This document shows positions 1-8,619 of a stretch of 15,172 bases of DNA, one piece after another. This DNA comes from an uncultured Actinomycetes bacterium (lineage in GTDB: Bacteria; Actinomycetota; Thermoleophilia; Solirubrobacterales; Thermoleophilaceae). A program made the position numbers and the translations under genes. The DNA lies in NCBI GenBank assembly GCA_946481495.1, contig CAMLNW010000036.1:1-15172 (forward strand). The letters run 5' to 3'. The notes under the pieces were generated by a model that was not told where the DNA came from, searched no databases, and was given only the letters and a program-made list of their open reading frames with translations. How positions within the stretch are numbered: the first letter of the stretch is position 1; every line of letters starts with the position of its first letter.

Positions 1-30
1 ACGCTCTTCGCCACCAACGTCTCGCGCTAA
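1..30 (+). CDS. possible 3' end of an upstream gene
   Basis: Frame 1 reads TLFATNVSR and then a TAA stop at 28-30. It could be the last nine codons of a plus-strand gene lying mostly outside the window, which would be convergent with the sdh operon. Nothing in nine residues identifies a family, and a chance open stretch of this size is common in GC-rich DNA. Confidence 0.2.
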   Translation, partial: TLFATNVSR

Positions 31-266
31 CGCGCTCCGCTCCGCCTCCGCGGGTGGCGCCGATTTTGCGTTTGCGCGCACAGGCGCAGCGAGCGGAGCG
101 TCCGGGCGGAGCCCCTCCCGTCGACCAACGAACGCGCCCTACACCGCAAACGCGCCAGGGACGGGGCGGAGTCCCAGCGGAGCCGCGGAGCCGAGCACGG
201 AAACCAAAATCGGAGACAGGACCCGCGGCCTGCGCAGGTTGTCCCTAATCGGAAGTACCGCGACCG
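31..266. repeat. non-coding stretch dense in GCGGAG/CTCCGC inverted and direct repeats
   Basis: No convincing gene lies here. There is a 10-bp inverted repeat, CGCTCCGCTC at 33-42 against GAGCGGAGCG at 91-100. The segment 60-76 is matched in two pieces downstream: CCGATTTTG (60-68) by CAAAATCGG (205-213), and GCGTTTGCG (68-76) by CGCAAACGC (145-153). GCGGAGCC occurs at 106-113 and as a perfect tandem pair at 177-192. A small hairpin, GGGAC/GTCCC, lies at 158-175. Being downstream of the last sdh gene, the block could serve as a structured 3' end or terminator; it might also be an interspersed repeat or an unannotated RNA. A small plus-strand open frame at 54-248 is low-complexity Arg/Pro/Ala and is not credible as a protein. 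Confidence 0.5.
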
Positions 267-1175
267 CTAGGCGGCAGCGAGCTCGGCCAGCTTGCGCTGG
301 ACCGACTTCGTCTTCACGACGTGCTTGTTCATCCCGAGCGCCTTCGGCTCGAGGCCGAGCGCGAGGCCGACCATCTGCGGGAGATGGAGGACCGGGATGT
401 CGAGGTCGCGCTCGACGAACTGCGCGGCTGCCGGCTGCTGGAGGTCCAGGTTCAGGTGGCAAAGCGGGCAGGGGGTGACGAGACAGTCGGCCTCGGCGTC
501 GATCGCGTCGGCGAGATGGCGGCCGGCCTGGCGCAGCGACGTCGTCCGGTTCATCGTGATGACCGGGAAGCCGCAGCACTTGTGCGAGCCGGCGTACTCG
601 ACCGGCTCGGCGCCGAGTGCCTCGATGACGTACTCGAGGTACTGGTCGCGCTCCGGATGGTCGGCGTAGCCGAGCCGCTTGGTCGGGCGGACGATGTAGC
701 AGCCGTAGAAGGGGGCGATCCTCAGGCCTTCGAGCGGGCGCACGACCTTCGAGCGCAGCTTGTCGAGGCCGATCTCCTCGACCAGCAGCCAGAGGAAGTT
801 CTTGTTCCACCACTCGCTCTCGGCGTGCTTCTGGTAGGCGAGGCTCTCGACTGCGAGGTTGGAGTTGACGGCGTCGCGGTACTCGCCGTCGGCGTCGAGG
901 CGCTGCTGCGCCTCGGACTGGGCGCCCTGGCAGGTCGAGCAGATGTTCATCATGCCGACAGCGCCCTCGACCTTCTGGGCCATCGCGAAGGTGCGCGCGT
1001 TGAGCGTGTCGGCGAGCTCCTGGTTGTGCTCGGCGATCACGCCGGCGCCGCAGCAGTTGGCGCGGTCGAGCTCGACCAGCTCGAGGTCGAGCTTCGGCGC
1101 GACGAGGTTCATCGATCCGTGCAGCTCGGGCGTGAAGCCGCGTGAGACACAGCCGGGCCAGTACGCGAGCTTCAT
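267..1175 (-). CDS. CCG-domain (HdrB-like) subunit of type E succinate dehydrogenase
   Basis: This 302-residue protein has two CCG (cysteine-rich, DUF224) domains, as in heterodisulfide reductase subunit HdrB and in the third subunit of type E succinate:quinone oxidoreductases (called SdhC in Sulfolobus/Acidianus, SdhE/MfrE in epsilonproteobacteria). Cysteines fit the family pattern: C9, C41-C42 and C79xxC82 in the first domain (spacing 31 and 36), and C159, C200-C201 and C236xxC239 in the second (spacing 40 and 34). No hydrophobic membrane helix or haem-ligand pattern is visible, so it would associate peripherally with the membrane and pass electrons from SdhB to quinone through FeS clusters. 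The ATG overlaps the sdhB stop as ATGA (1172-1175), indicating translational coupling, and the MKLAYWPGC start fits the family. It is the last gene of the operon. The family is well supported; its role as SQR subunit follows from operon position and from C212 of SdhB. Confidence 0.9.
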   Translation of the reverse strand: MKLAYWPGCVSRGFTPELHGSMNLVAPKLDLELVELDRANCCGAGVIAEHNQELADTLNARTFAMAQKVEGAVGMMNICSTCQGAQSEAQQRLDADGEYRDAVNSNLAVESLAYQKHAESEWWNKNFLWLLVEEIGLDKLRSKVVRPLEGLRIAPFYGCYIVRPTKRLGYADHPERDQYLEYVIEALGAEPVEYAGSHKCCGFPVITMNRTTSLRQAGRHLADAIDAEADCLVTPCPLCHLNLDLQQPAAAQFVERDLDIPVLHLPQMVGLALGLEPKALGMNKHVVKTKSVQRKLAELAAA

Positions 1176-2269
1176 GACTCCTGACTCCCCTCGGCCATCG
1201 CTCCCTGCTCCTCGCCGGCGTCCTCCTCGACGATGTACAGGTTGAGCTCCAGGCGCTCGTCCTTCGACTCGATCTCCTCGAAGATCCTCTTGACGTTCTC
1301 CTGACCGGGCAGCTTGTGGTGCCACAGCGCCTTGACCGGCGAGACCTTGCCCGACTTCAGGCCGCGAATCGCGGTCGGGAGGCTTTCGATCAGCTCCTTG
1401 ACGGCGCCGGGCTCGGTCTGGCCCTTGAGCAGCGAGCCGTCGCCGAACGAGCGCGGCAGCAGCTGCGCCTCGTGCAGCGTGCCGTACTTCTCGATCAGGT
1501 TGACGAACGCCTTCTCGTGGCCGTAGCCGTTGTTGCGGTCCTTGATCTCGAAGTCGTTGGTCGCGCGGCGGCGCAGGCGCATGATCTGGTTCATCGGCGC
1601 GACGTCCTTCGGGCAGACCTCGACGCAGGCGAAGCAGTGCGTGCAGTCGTACATGCCGTGCGGATCCTCGGCGAGGTCGGTCAGGCGCTCCTTCTCCTGG
1701 CCGTCGCGCGGGTCGCCGACGAAGCGGTAGGCCTTGGCCAGCGCCGCTGGGCCGATGAAGTCCGGGTCGGCTTCCATCGAGAGGCAGGAGGAGACGCAGG
1801 CGCCGCACTGGATGCAGGCCATCGACTGGGTGATGTCTATCATCGACTCGGCGGGCACGATGTACTCGCGCTCCGGCGGCGCGCCCTCGGGCAGCAGCCA
1901 CGGGATCACGCGCTGGACCTTCTTCCAGTGGACCGCGTCCATGTCGACGATCAGGTCCTTGATCACCGGCATGTTGTTCATCGGCTCGACGACGATCGGG
2001 TTGCCCGCGCCGGCCTTCGCCTGGGCCTCGCCGATCGCGGTGTTGCAGGCGAGCGCGGTCTTGCCGTTGATCCGGATCGCGCATGAGCCGCAGATCGCGG
2101 CCTGGCAGGAGCAGCGGATGCCGATCGAGCCATCCTGGTCGTCGCGGGCGGTGAGGATGCCCTTCAGGACCGAGCGCTCCGACTCGACCGAGACGTCGTA
2201 CTCGCTCCAGTAGGCGGCCTTGCCCGACTCGGGGTCGTAACGACGGATCTTCAGCTTGTAGTCGGGCAT
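1172..2269 (-). CDS. sdhB: succinate dehydrogenase/fumarate reductase iron-sulfur subunit
   Basis: This 365-residue subunit carries electrons from the SdhA flavin to the quinone-reducing subunit at the cytoplasmic membrane face. An N-terminal ferredoxin-like domain holds the [2Fe-2S] ligands C55, C60, C63 and C75, with a further C53. The C-terminal ferredoxin domain has C152xxC155xxC158xxxC162 and C209xxC212xxC215xxxC219-P. Ordinary SdhB lacks the cysteine equivalent to C212 and so binds a [3Fe-4S] cluster; here a second [4Fe-4S] is possible, as described for type E enzymes. C162 is followed by Leu where most family members have Pro. The protein is about 110-120 residues longer than the usual 235-260, owing to an acidic C-terminal extension after about residue 245. 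Start: ATG 23 bp after the sdhA stop, with only a weak ribosome-binding site (GAG close to the start). The end overlaps the CCG gene by 4 bp. Confidence 0.95.
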   Translation of the reverse strand: MPDYKLKIRRYDPESGKAAYWSEYDVSVESERSVLKGILTARDDQDGSIGIRCSCQAAICGSCAIRINGKTALACNTAIGEAQAKAGAGNPIVVEPMNNMPVIKDLIVDMDAVHWKKVQRVIPWLLPEGAPPEREYIVPAESMIDITQSMACIQCGACVSSCLSMEADPDFIGPAALAKAYRFVGDPRDGQEKERLTDLAEDPHGMYDCTHCFACVEVCPKDVAPMNQIMRLRRRATNDFEIKDRNNGYGHEKAFVNLIEKYGTLHEAQLLPRSFGDGSLLKGQTEPGAVKELIESLPTAIRGLKSGKVSPVKALWHHKLPGQENVKRIFEEIESKDERLELNLYIVEEDAGEEQGAMAEGSQES

Positions 2270-2292
2270 CTACTCAGTTCAAACCTAGTCGC

Positions 2293-3981
2293 TTAGTACT
2301 TGCGCTCCTGGGGCTCCCACTGGGTCATCGTGACCTCGGAGTAGGAGATCTCCGGCTCGCCGGCCTCGTTGGCGGTCAAGTTGATGTGCTTGATCCACTC
2401 CTCGTCGTTGCGCTCCGGGAAGTCGGTGCGGAACTGGGCGCCACGACTCTCCTTGCGCTCGATCGCGCCGGTGACGATGCACTCGGCGTTGTCGAGCATG
2501 TACTGCAGCTCGAGCGCCCCGAGCACGTCCTGGTTGAAGACGCTGCCCTTGTCGTCGATCGCGACCGTCTTGGCCTCCTCGCGCAGCCGCTTGACGGCCT
2601 CGAGCGCGACGTTGAGGCCCGCCTCGTCGCGGAAGACCGCGCAGTGCTTGTCCATCACGGCGCCCATCTCGGCCTTGATCTCCGAGACGCGGCGGCCGGT
2701 GCGGTCGCGCTTGACGATCGTGTCGAGCAGCTCCTGCTCGCGCGCGAGGTCGTCGCTGGACGGCGTCGGCATCGACATGCCCTTGGCGACCTGGGCAGCG
2801 TGGGCACCGGAGCGGCGGCCGAAGATCAGCGTGTCCAGGAGCGAGTTGGCGCCCAGGCGGTTGCCGCCGTGGACCGAGACGCAGGCGCACTCGCCGGCCG
2901 CGTAGAGGCCGGGGACGTCGGTCTCGCCATCGACGTTGGTCTTGATCCCGCCCATGACGTAGTGGTTGCCCGGCTTGATGTGGATCGGCTCGCGCGTGAT
3001 GTCGACGCCGGCGAAGTCGCGGCCGACCATCACGATCTCGCGCAGCGCCTCGTGGATCCGCTGCTTCGGGACGACGGTGATGTCGAGCGCGACGGTGCCG
3101 TCGGGGAAGCCGCGGCCCTCGTTGATCTCGGTCTGCTCGGCGCGCGATACGACGTCGCGCGAGGCGAGCTCCATCTTGTTCGGCGCGTACTTCTCCATGA
3201 AGCGCTCGCCCTGCGCGTTGTAGAGATGGGCGCCCTCGCCGCGCGCCCCCTCGGTGATCAGCAGCCCGATCCCGGCGAGCGTCGTCGGGTGGTACTGGAT
3301 CATCTCCATGTCCATCAGCGTCGCGCCGGCGCGGTAGGCCTGCGCGATGCCGTCGCCGGTGCAGATCAGCGCGTTGGTGGAGGGGTTGAAGATCTGGCCG
3401 TTGCCGCCGGTTGCGAGGATCACGGTCTTGGCGGTGAACAGCTGCAGCGAGCCGTCGCGGATGTTGCGCGTCACGGCGCCGGCGATGCGACCGCTGTCGT
3501 CCTTGACGAGCGCGGTCGTGAACCACTCCTCGTAGCGGTCGATCTGGTCGCCGAACTTCATCAGCTGCTCGTAGAGCACGTGCAGGATCGCCTGGCCAGT
3601 GATGTCGGCGACGTAGTAGGTGCGCGCGGCGGAGGCGCCACCGAAGGCGCGCGTGCCGAGCTTGCCCTGCTCGTTGCGGTGGAAGGTGACGCCGAGGTGC
3701 TCGAGGTGGAGGATCTCCTCCGGCGCCTCGCGACACATGATCTCGATCGCGTCCTGGTCGCCGAGGTAGTCCGAGCCCTTGACGGTGTCGAACGCGTGCG
3801 ACTCCCAGGAGTCCTCGGGGTTGAGCGCCGCGTTGATCCCGCCCTGCGCCGCGTTGGAGTGCGAGCGGACCGGATGCACCTTCGAGATGATCCCGACGGA
3901 TGCGCCGCCCTCGGCAGCCGCGAGGGCTGCGCGCTGGCCGGCTAGACCGGCTCCGATGACTAGGACGTCGTGCTGGGGCAT
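2293..3981 (-). CDS. sdhA: succinate dehydrogenase/fumarate reductase flavoprotein subunit
   Basis: This 562-residue FAD subunit oxidises succinate to fumarate (TCA cycle, complex II) and is of normal family length. The N-terminal Rossmann motif GAGLAG is at residues 10-15. The covalent-FAD histidine is H41 in [10 protein letters not shown]. The substrate/active-site region includes H231 in QYHPTTL, E244 and R247 in TEGARGEG, and the catalytic arginine R275 in SRDVVSR. The C-terminal FAD-binding segment reads [10 protein letters not shown] and [12 protein letters not shown]. There is no Tat or other signal peptide, so the enzyme faces the cytoplasm, unlike periplasmic methylmenaquinol:fumarate reductases. 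It is the first gene of the sdhA-sdhB-CCG operon and starts 88 bp after the peptidase gene. The leader immediately before ATG is pyrimidine-rich (CCCCTCCCCGCCCCTT) and has no Shine-Dalgarno sequence. No alternative start is attractive because [12 protein letters not shown] leads straight into the FAD fold. Confidence 0.97.
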   Translation of the reverse strand: MPQHDVLVIGAGLAGQRAALAAAEGGASVGIISKVHPVRSHSNAAQGGINAALNPEDSWESHAFDTVKGSDYLGDQDAIEIMCREAPEEILHLEHLGVTFHRNEQGKLGTRAFGGASAARTYYVADITGQAILHVLYEQLMKFGDQIDRYEEWFTTALVKDDSGRIAGAVTRNIRDGSLQLFTAKTVILATGGNGQIFNPSTNALICTGDGIAQAYRAGATLMDMEMIQYHPTTLAGIGLLITEGARGEGAHLYNAQGERFMEKYAPNKMELASRDVVSRAEQTEINEGRGFPDGTVALDITVVPKQRIHEALREIVMVGRDFAGVDITREPIHIKPGNHYVMGGIKTNVDGETDVPGLYAAGECACVSVHGGNRLGANSLLDTLIFGRRSGAHAAQVAKGMSMPTPSSDDLAREQELLDTIVKRDRTGRRVSEIKAEMGAVMDKHCAVFRDEAGLNVALEAVKRLREEAKTVAIDDKGSVFNQDVLGALELQYMLDNAECIVTGAIERKESRGAQFRTDFPERNDEEWIKHINLTANEAGEPEISYSEVTMTQWEPQERKY

Positions 3982-3997
3982 AAGGGGCGGGGAGGGG
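3975..3997 (+). promoter_or_regulatory. G-quadruplex-type motif across the sdhA start codon
   Basis: Four GGGG tracts lie at 3975-3978, 3984-3987, 3989-3992 and 3994-3997, separated by loops of 5, 1 and 1 nt. This meets the usual G3+N1-7 consensus for an intramolecular G-quadruplex. The G-rich strand is the template strand for sdhA and the motif covers its ATG (3979-3981); the mRNA carries the C-rich complement. The motif is directly visible; any effect on transcription is inference. Confidence 0.5.
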
Positions 3998-4069
3998 CGC
4001 TGCGTCGCGGCGGCGGCGATCCTATCCCAAGAAAACCCAGATTCGCCTAGCGGCTGGAGGTAGGTATCC

Positions 4070-5251
4070 CTAACGACCGGGGGCCGGCTGGAGCGCGCGC
4101 CGCACCCGGTCGGCGGTAACGATGCCGCGCAGGCGGCCGTCGCTGTCTACGGCCATTAGGGCGCCGAGACGGATGAGCCCCTCGCGGCCGAGCAGCGCCT
4201 CGAGCGGCTCGGTGGCGTCGACGCGCAGCGAGCTGTCGCCGCCGACGGTGTCGTTGGCCATCACCGAGGCGACTGTCCGTCCCGCCCAAAGCGCCTCGGG
4301 CAGGCTGCTGATGCTTTGCTCGGTCACCAATCCGACCAGGCGACCATCGGCTTCGACGACCGGGAACCACGGCCAGCCGTAACGGAGGAAGTACTCGTCG
4401 TGGGCGCGGTCGAGGCTGAGCTCGGCCGGGATCGCGACTGGATCGGAGTCCATGACGTCGGCTACCGACAGCCCCTCGATCCGGTCGGTCAGCTCGGTCT
4501 GGGCGATCGCGCCGCGCGCTGCCTGGTTGAGGAAGACGCCGATGATCCCGAGCCAGACGCCGCTGATCAGGTCGCCGGTCATCGCCAACAGGACGCCGAC
4601 GCCGATCATCAGGAACGCGAACCCGCGTCCGAGCGTGCCTGCGAAGCGTGTCGCGCGTGTACGGCTACCGGTCACCTTCCAGGCGATCGCGCGCGCGATC
4701 CGGCCGCCGTCGAGCGGGAAGCCCGGGATCAGGTTGAACAGCAGCAGTAGGACGTTGACCGACCCGAGGTAGCCGATGACCGCGAGTGCCTCGTTGTCGG
4801 TCGCGACGGTGAACCGCAGGGCGTCCCACGACTCCGCAGCTCCGCTCATCAAGGCTCCGATCGCCCAACAGGCGACTGCGATCGCCAGCGTGACCAGCGG
4901 CCCCGCGACCGCCACCCTGAACTCCTCGCCGGCGCTCCTCGAGTCGCGCTCCATCTTCGCGACCCCGCCGAACATCCAGAGATCGATGCCGGTGATCCCG
5001 ATTCCGGACCGGCGCGCCTCGAAGGCATGGCCGAGCTCGTGCAGCAGCACCGACAGGAAAAACAGCAGGGCGGAGATCGTCGCGAGTACGAATGCGGTGC
5101 TGCCCTCGGGGAAGAGCTCGGGCTCGCCGTAGTAGCCCGACAGCGACCAGATGATCAGGAAGAAGACGAAGAACCAGCTTGGGTCAACACCGATGCGAAT
5201 CCCGAAGACGCGCGCGAACTGGATCGATCCGCCGCCGAACACGCAACACAT
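4070..5251 (-). CDS. M50 (site-2 protease-like) membrane metallopeptidase with two CBS domains
   Basis: This polytopic membrane zinc protease is of the S2P/M50B type; relatives (Rip1, SpoIVFB) cut membrane-bound substrates such as anti-sigma factors or pro-sigma factors. With the chosen start it has 393 residues. Hydrophobic segments at about 27-37, 53-70, 113-135, 157-175, 208-225 and 228-242 form the core. The zinc-binding HExxH is H71-E72-L-G-H75 and the second motif is [12 protein letters not shown] with D181. Two CBS domains (about 262-315 and 325-388) follow and are typical of one bacterial subgroup; they may sense adenine nucleotides. Start: ATG at 5251 (MCCVFGGGS) leads into the conserved [11 protein letters not shown]; an AGG lies about 11 nt upstream. 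A longer GTG start at 5311 would overlap icd and adds a non-conserved tail. The gene is divergent from icd, with sdhA 88 bp downstream in the same direction. Substrate unknown. Confidence 0.88.
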   Translation of the reverse strand: MCCVFGGGSIQFARVFGIRIGVDPSWFFVFFLIIWSLSGYYGEPELFPEGSTAFVLATISALLFFLSVLLHELGHAFEARRSGIGITGIDLWMFGGVAKMERDSRSAGEEFRVAVAGPLVTLAIAVACWAIGALMSGAAESWDALRFTVATDNEALAVIGYLGSVNVLLLLFNLIPGFPLDGGRIARAIAWKVTGSRTRATRFAGTLGRGFAFLMIGVGVLLAMTGDLISGVWLGIIGVFLNQAARGAIAQTELTDRIEGLSVADVMDSDPVAIPAELSLDRAHDEYFLRYGWPWFPVVEADGRLVGLVTEQSISSLPEALWAGRTVASVMANDTVGGDSSLRVDATEPLEALLGREGLIRLGALMAVDSDGRLRGIVTADRVRRALQPAPGR

Positions 5252-5304
5252 GGTGGCAGTAACCTGCGCCCGCCGATCAGCGAAGGAAGAGCGAAGGGAC
5301 CCTG

Positions 5305-6519
5305 GTGGCAAAGATCCAAGTCAAGAACCCGATCGTCGAGCTCGACGGCGACGAGATGACCCGCATCATTTGGGCCTTCATCAAGGACCAGCTGATCCTT
5401 CCCTACCTCGGCGTCGAGATCGAATACTTCGACCTCGGCATCGAGAGTCGCGACGCGACCTCCGACCAGATCACCGTCGACGCCGCCAATGCGATCAAGC
5501 GCCACGGGGTCGGCGTCAAGTGCGCCACGATCACGCCCGACGAGGCGCGCGTCGAGGAGTTCGGCCTCAAGGAGATGTACCGCTCGCCGAACGGCACGAT
5601 CCGCAACATCCTCGGCGGAGTGATCTTCCGCGAGCCGATCGTGATCTCGAACATTCCGCGGCTCGTGCCTGGTTGGAAGAAGCCGATCATCATTGGCCGT
5701 CACGCCTTCGGCGACCAGTACCGCGCGACCGATCTCGTCGTGCCAGGTGAGGGATCGCTGACGCTCACCTACACACCGAAGGATGGCTCGCAGCCGATCG
5801 AGCTCGACGTCTACGACTTCCCCGGCGGTGGCATCGCGATGGCGATGTACAACCTCGACGACTCGATCCGTGACTTCGCGCGCGCCTCGATGCGTTACGG
5901 CCTCGAGCGTGGCTACCCGGTCTACCTCTCGACCAAGAACACGATCATGAAGCGCTACGACGGGCGCTTCAAGGACCTCTTCCAGGAAGTCTTCGAGAGT
6001 GAGTTCCAGGCCGACTTCGAGGCTGCCGGCATCACCTACGAGCACCGCCTGATCGACGACATGGTCGCTGCGGCGTTGAAGTGGGAGGGCGGCTACGTCT
6101 GGGCCTGTAAGAACTACGACGGCGACGTCCAGTCCGACACCGTCGCTCAGGGCTTCGGCTCGCTCGGTCTGATGACGAGCGTTCTGATGACGCCCGACGG
6201 CAAGACGGTCGAGGCCGAGGCGGCACACGGAACCGTCACCCGTCACTACCGCCAGCATCAGCAGGGCAAGCCGACCTCGACCAATCCGATCGCCTCGATC
6301 TTCGCTTGGACACGCGCGCTCGCGGCACGCGGGCGGATGGACGAGACGCCTGCGGTCACGGAGTTCGCCGACACGCTCGAGCGGGTCTGCATCGAGACCG
6401 TCGAGAGCGGGCAGATGACCAAGGACCTTGCGTTGCTGGTCGGTCCCAACCAGCCGTTCCAGACCACCCAAGAATTTCTCGCCGCGATCGACGAGCGCCT
6501 TCAGCAGGCGATGGCATAG
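5305..6519 (+). CDS. icd: NADP-dependent isocitrate dehydrogenase
   Basis: This 404-residue enzyme decarboxylates isocitrate to 2-oxoglutarate with NADP+ (TCA cycle, cytoplasm). It belongs to the homodimeric subfamily that includes human IDH1 and not to the E. coli Icd type. Residue numbering even coincides with human IDH1 at the isocitrate site: S94, N96, R100, R109 and R132, plus Y139; the catalytic lysine is K211 in YLSTKNT. Metal-binding aspartates lie in the RLIDDMVA region. The motif [11 protein letters not shown] gives the Arg-His pair that binds the NADP 2'-phosphate. The start is GTG, preceded by AAGGGA at 5294-5299 with 5-nt spacing. Only 53 bp separate it from the divergent peptidase gene, so the two promoters must overlap or abut. 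mdh follows after 37 bp in what looks like one operon. Confidence 0.97.
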   Translation: MAKIQVKNPIVELDGDEMTRIIWAFIKDQLILPYLGVEIEYFDLGIESRDATSDQITVDAANAIKRHGVGVKCATITPDEARVEEFGLKEMYRSPNGTIRNILGGVIFREPIVISNIPRLVPGWKKPIIIGRHAFGDQYRATDLVVPGEGSLTLTYTPKDGSQPIELDVYDFPGGGIAMAMYNLDDSIRDFARASMRYGLERGYPVYLSTKNTIMKRYDGRFKDLFQEVFESEFQADFEAAGITYEHRLIDDMVAAALKWEGGYVWACKNYDGDVQSDTVAQGFGSLGLMTSVLMTPDGKTVEAEAAHGTVTRHYRQHQQGKPTSTNPIASIFAWTRALAARGRMDETPAVTEFADTLERVCIETVESGQMTKDLALLVGPNQPFQTTQEFLAAIDERLQQAMA

Positions 6520-6542
6520 CGGCCACCTTCCCCGACACCTCT

Positions 6543-7543
<1,001 letters not shown>

Positions 7544-7560
7544 GCCGCACGACTCCAGAA

Positions 7561-7593
7561 ACAAGCGGGGCCGGCATATGCCGGCCCCGTTGT
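7561..7593. terminator. bidirectional intrinsic terminator between mdh and the wHTH gene
   Basis: A perfect 24-bp GC-rich palindrome (7566-7589) is centred on CATATG. It is extended by ACAA on the left and TTGT on the right across one bulged G. It is followed by T-rich sequence on both strands (TTGTGTT on plus, CTTGTTT on minus). It sits 22 bp after the mdh stop and 24 bp before the stop of the convergent gene, so it can serve both. Confidence 0.85.
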
Positions 7594-7613
7594 GTTCAGG
7601 CTTGTACTTCCGG

Positions 7614-8024
7614 TCAGCCCGGGTACCAGCCCTTGTCCTTCTTCTTGACCTTGCCGTCCTTCTCCAGGCCGGGGAGTACCCGGTAGAGGTAGTTCGGCTG
7701 GATCTTCATCGCCTTGGCGAGCTCGGGAATCGTGATCCCGGGCTGGCCGGCGACCAGGTCGAGCGCCTGCTGGGCACGCTTGCCGGAGCCACGCGGACGG
7801 CCGCGACGGCCGGTTCCGGTCGATCCGGACGCCCGGCGACGGCGGGCGGGACGAGACGGCGCCGCAGCGGCGGCGGCGGGTCGGCCAGCTCGGCGGCTGC
7901 CTCCGTCGACGCCCTGCAACGCGGCAGCGGCCTCCTCGAGCTGGCGGTACTCCTCGACCAGCGGAGCGAGCTCGCGGCGACGCGCCTCGATGTCTTTGAG
8001 CGTCTTCTGTAGGAAGTCGGTCAC
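7614..8024 (-). CDS. AT-hook and winged-helix DNA-binding protein
   Basis: This 136-residue basic protein has three parts. Residues 1-38 form a charged, probably coiled-coil helix. Residues 40-82 are an Ala/Arg/Gly/Pro linker with an AT-hook-like core RGRPRG at 74-79 and a weaker AGRP at 46-49. Residues 84-136 resemble a winged helix, with TIPELAKAMKIQPNYLYRVL as the helix-turn-helix and a basic wing KVKKKDKGWYP. Such an architecture suggests a nucleoid-associated protein or local regulator. The start is GTG, with GAGGAGG at 8037-8043 and 12-nt spacing. It is convergent with mdh across the shared terminator. The upstream region contains a dyad and a hairpin. The family is not named with certainty; targets are unknown. 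Confidence 0.8.
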   Translation of the reverse strand: MTDFLQKTLKDIEARRRELAPLVEEYRQLEEAAAALQGVDGGSRRAGRPAAAAAAPSRPARRRRASGSTGTGRRGRPRGSGKRAQQALDLVAGQPGITIPELAKAMKIQPNYLYRVLPGLEKDGKVKKKDKGWYPG

Positions 8025-8057
8025 AGTGGGGGGGAACCTCCTCGTTGTTCGCCTGAT

Positions 8058-8075
8058 CAGGGTTGGGATGCCCTG
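8058..8075 (-). promoter_or_regulatory. leader hairpin before the wHTH gene
   Basis: CAGGG (8058-8062) and CCCTG (8071-8075) can pair across an 8-nt loop in the transcript, about 15 nt upstream of the GAGGAGG ribosome-binding site. Its position allows an effect on translation or transcript end, but there is no T-tract for termination. Confidence 0.3.
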
Positions 8076-8085
8076 TCAGACCCTT

Positions 8086-8105
8086 ATCTGAACAGTGTTA
8101 CAGAT
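8086..8105. promoter_or_regulatory. dyad upstream of the wHTH gene, possible operator
   Basis: The arms ATCTGAACA and TGTTaCAGAT surround a central G; the dyad is perfect apart from one inserted A. It is AT-richer than its surroundings and lies 62-81 bp upstream of the GTG start, in the place of a promoter. A binding site for the gene's own product or another dimeric regulator is inferred. Confidence 0.35.
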
Positions 8106-8181
8106 GAATGGCTTCCTTACTGGCGTCGTTAGGCCAGAAAGACCATGTTCTTAACTATTGGGCGCGAAGGTCTCTAGCTGG

Positions 8182-8619
8182 TTACTCGACCATCGCCCGC
8201 AGGCGGTCGAGTGAGCGGTCCAGCTCGCCGGCCGTGACTCGCCTGACTACCGAACCGGCTATCCGGCCCAGCGGGCCACCGGGAAGCGCGAACTCGTTCG
8301 TGTAGGTGAAGCGCGTGCCGCCATCGCCGTCTGGTGCCAGTTCGTAGGTGACCCCAGCGTGTGAGCGCATTGGCCCCTTTCCCTGCCACTCCACGCGACG
8401 TGCTGGACGATTCTCGATCACCTTCCAGTGGACGGTGAACCCATGCCCGGCGAGCTCGAGCCTTTGTGTCAGCTCCGAGCCGCGTTCGAGCTGTCCGGCG
8501 GGCGCGTCTTCGAGTGCGGCGTGGATGGTGACCCACTGCTCGAGGCAGGCGGGATCCATGATCACCTGGTAGATCCGTTCCGGCGTTGCCGCGATCTCGA
8601 TCGAGCGCTCGACCTTCAC
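8182..8619 (-). CDS. SRPBCC (START/polyketide-cyclase-like) family protein
   Basis: This 145-residue single-domain protein has the Bet v 1-like SRPBCC fold, which forms a hydrophobic cavity for lipids or other small molecules. Typical signs are the first strand MKVERSIEIAATPERIYQVI, the following DPACLEQW, alternating strands with RFTYTNEF, and a long C-terminal helix (RRVTAGELDRSLDRLRAMVE). It starts at GTG inside the end of the upstream SDR gene (GTGA overlap at 8616-8619), so translation is coupled and the two proteins probably act together. Members include coenzyme Q-binding-like proteins, cyclases and lipid carriers; no catalytic residue can be assigned, so the ligand is unknown. Confidence 0.85.
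   Translation of the reverse strand: MKVERSIEIAATPERIYQVIMDPACLEQWVTIHAALEDAPAGQLERGSELTQRLELAGHGFTVHWKVIENRPARRVEWQGKGPMRSHAGVTYELAPDGDGGTRFTYTNEFALPGGPLGRIAGSVVRRVTAGELDRSLDRLRAMVE

Noticed and set aside
267..2084. 605-residue minus-strand frame spanning the CCG gene and most of sdhB
   Set aside because: Only the part from ATG 1175 is the CCG protein. The upstream part is an out-of-frame Arg/Gly-rich reading of sdhB.
2386..3945. 519-residue open frame antisense to sdhA
   Set aside because: It is composed of Ala/Val/Asp/Leu repeats typical of antisense frames in GC-rich DNA. SdhA on the other strand is certain.
3934..3950. CTGGCCGGCTAGACCGG, resembling the TetR operator
   Set aside because: It is in the sdhA coding sequence (GLAGQRA region), the right half does not match, and such GC words recur by chance in this composition.
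5155..6471. 438-residue open frame antisense to icd
   Set aside because: It is a shadow frame of the high-GC icd gene with Asp/Val/Arg-rich, domain-less composition.
8026..8034. G-run upstream of the wHTH gene as a G-quadruplex
   Set aside because: There is only one run of seven G without further tracts.
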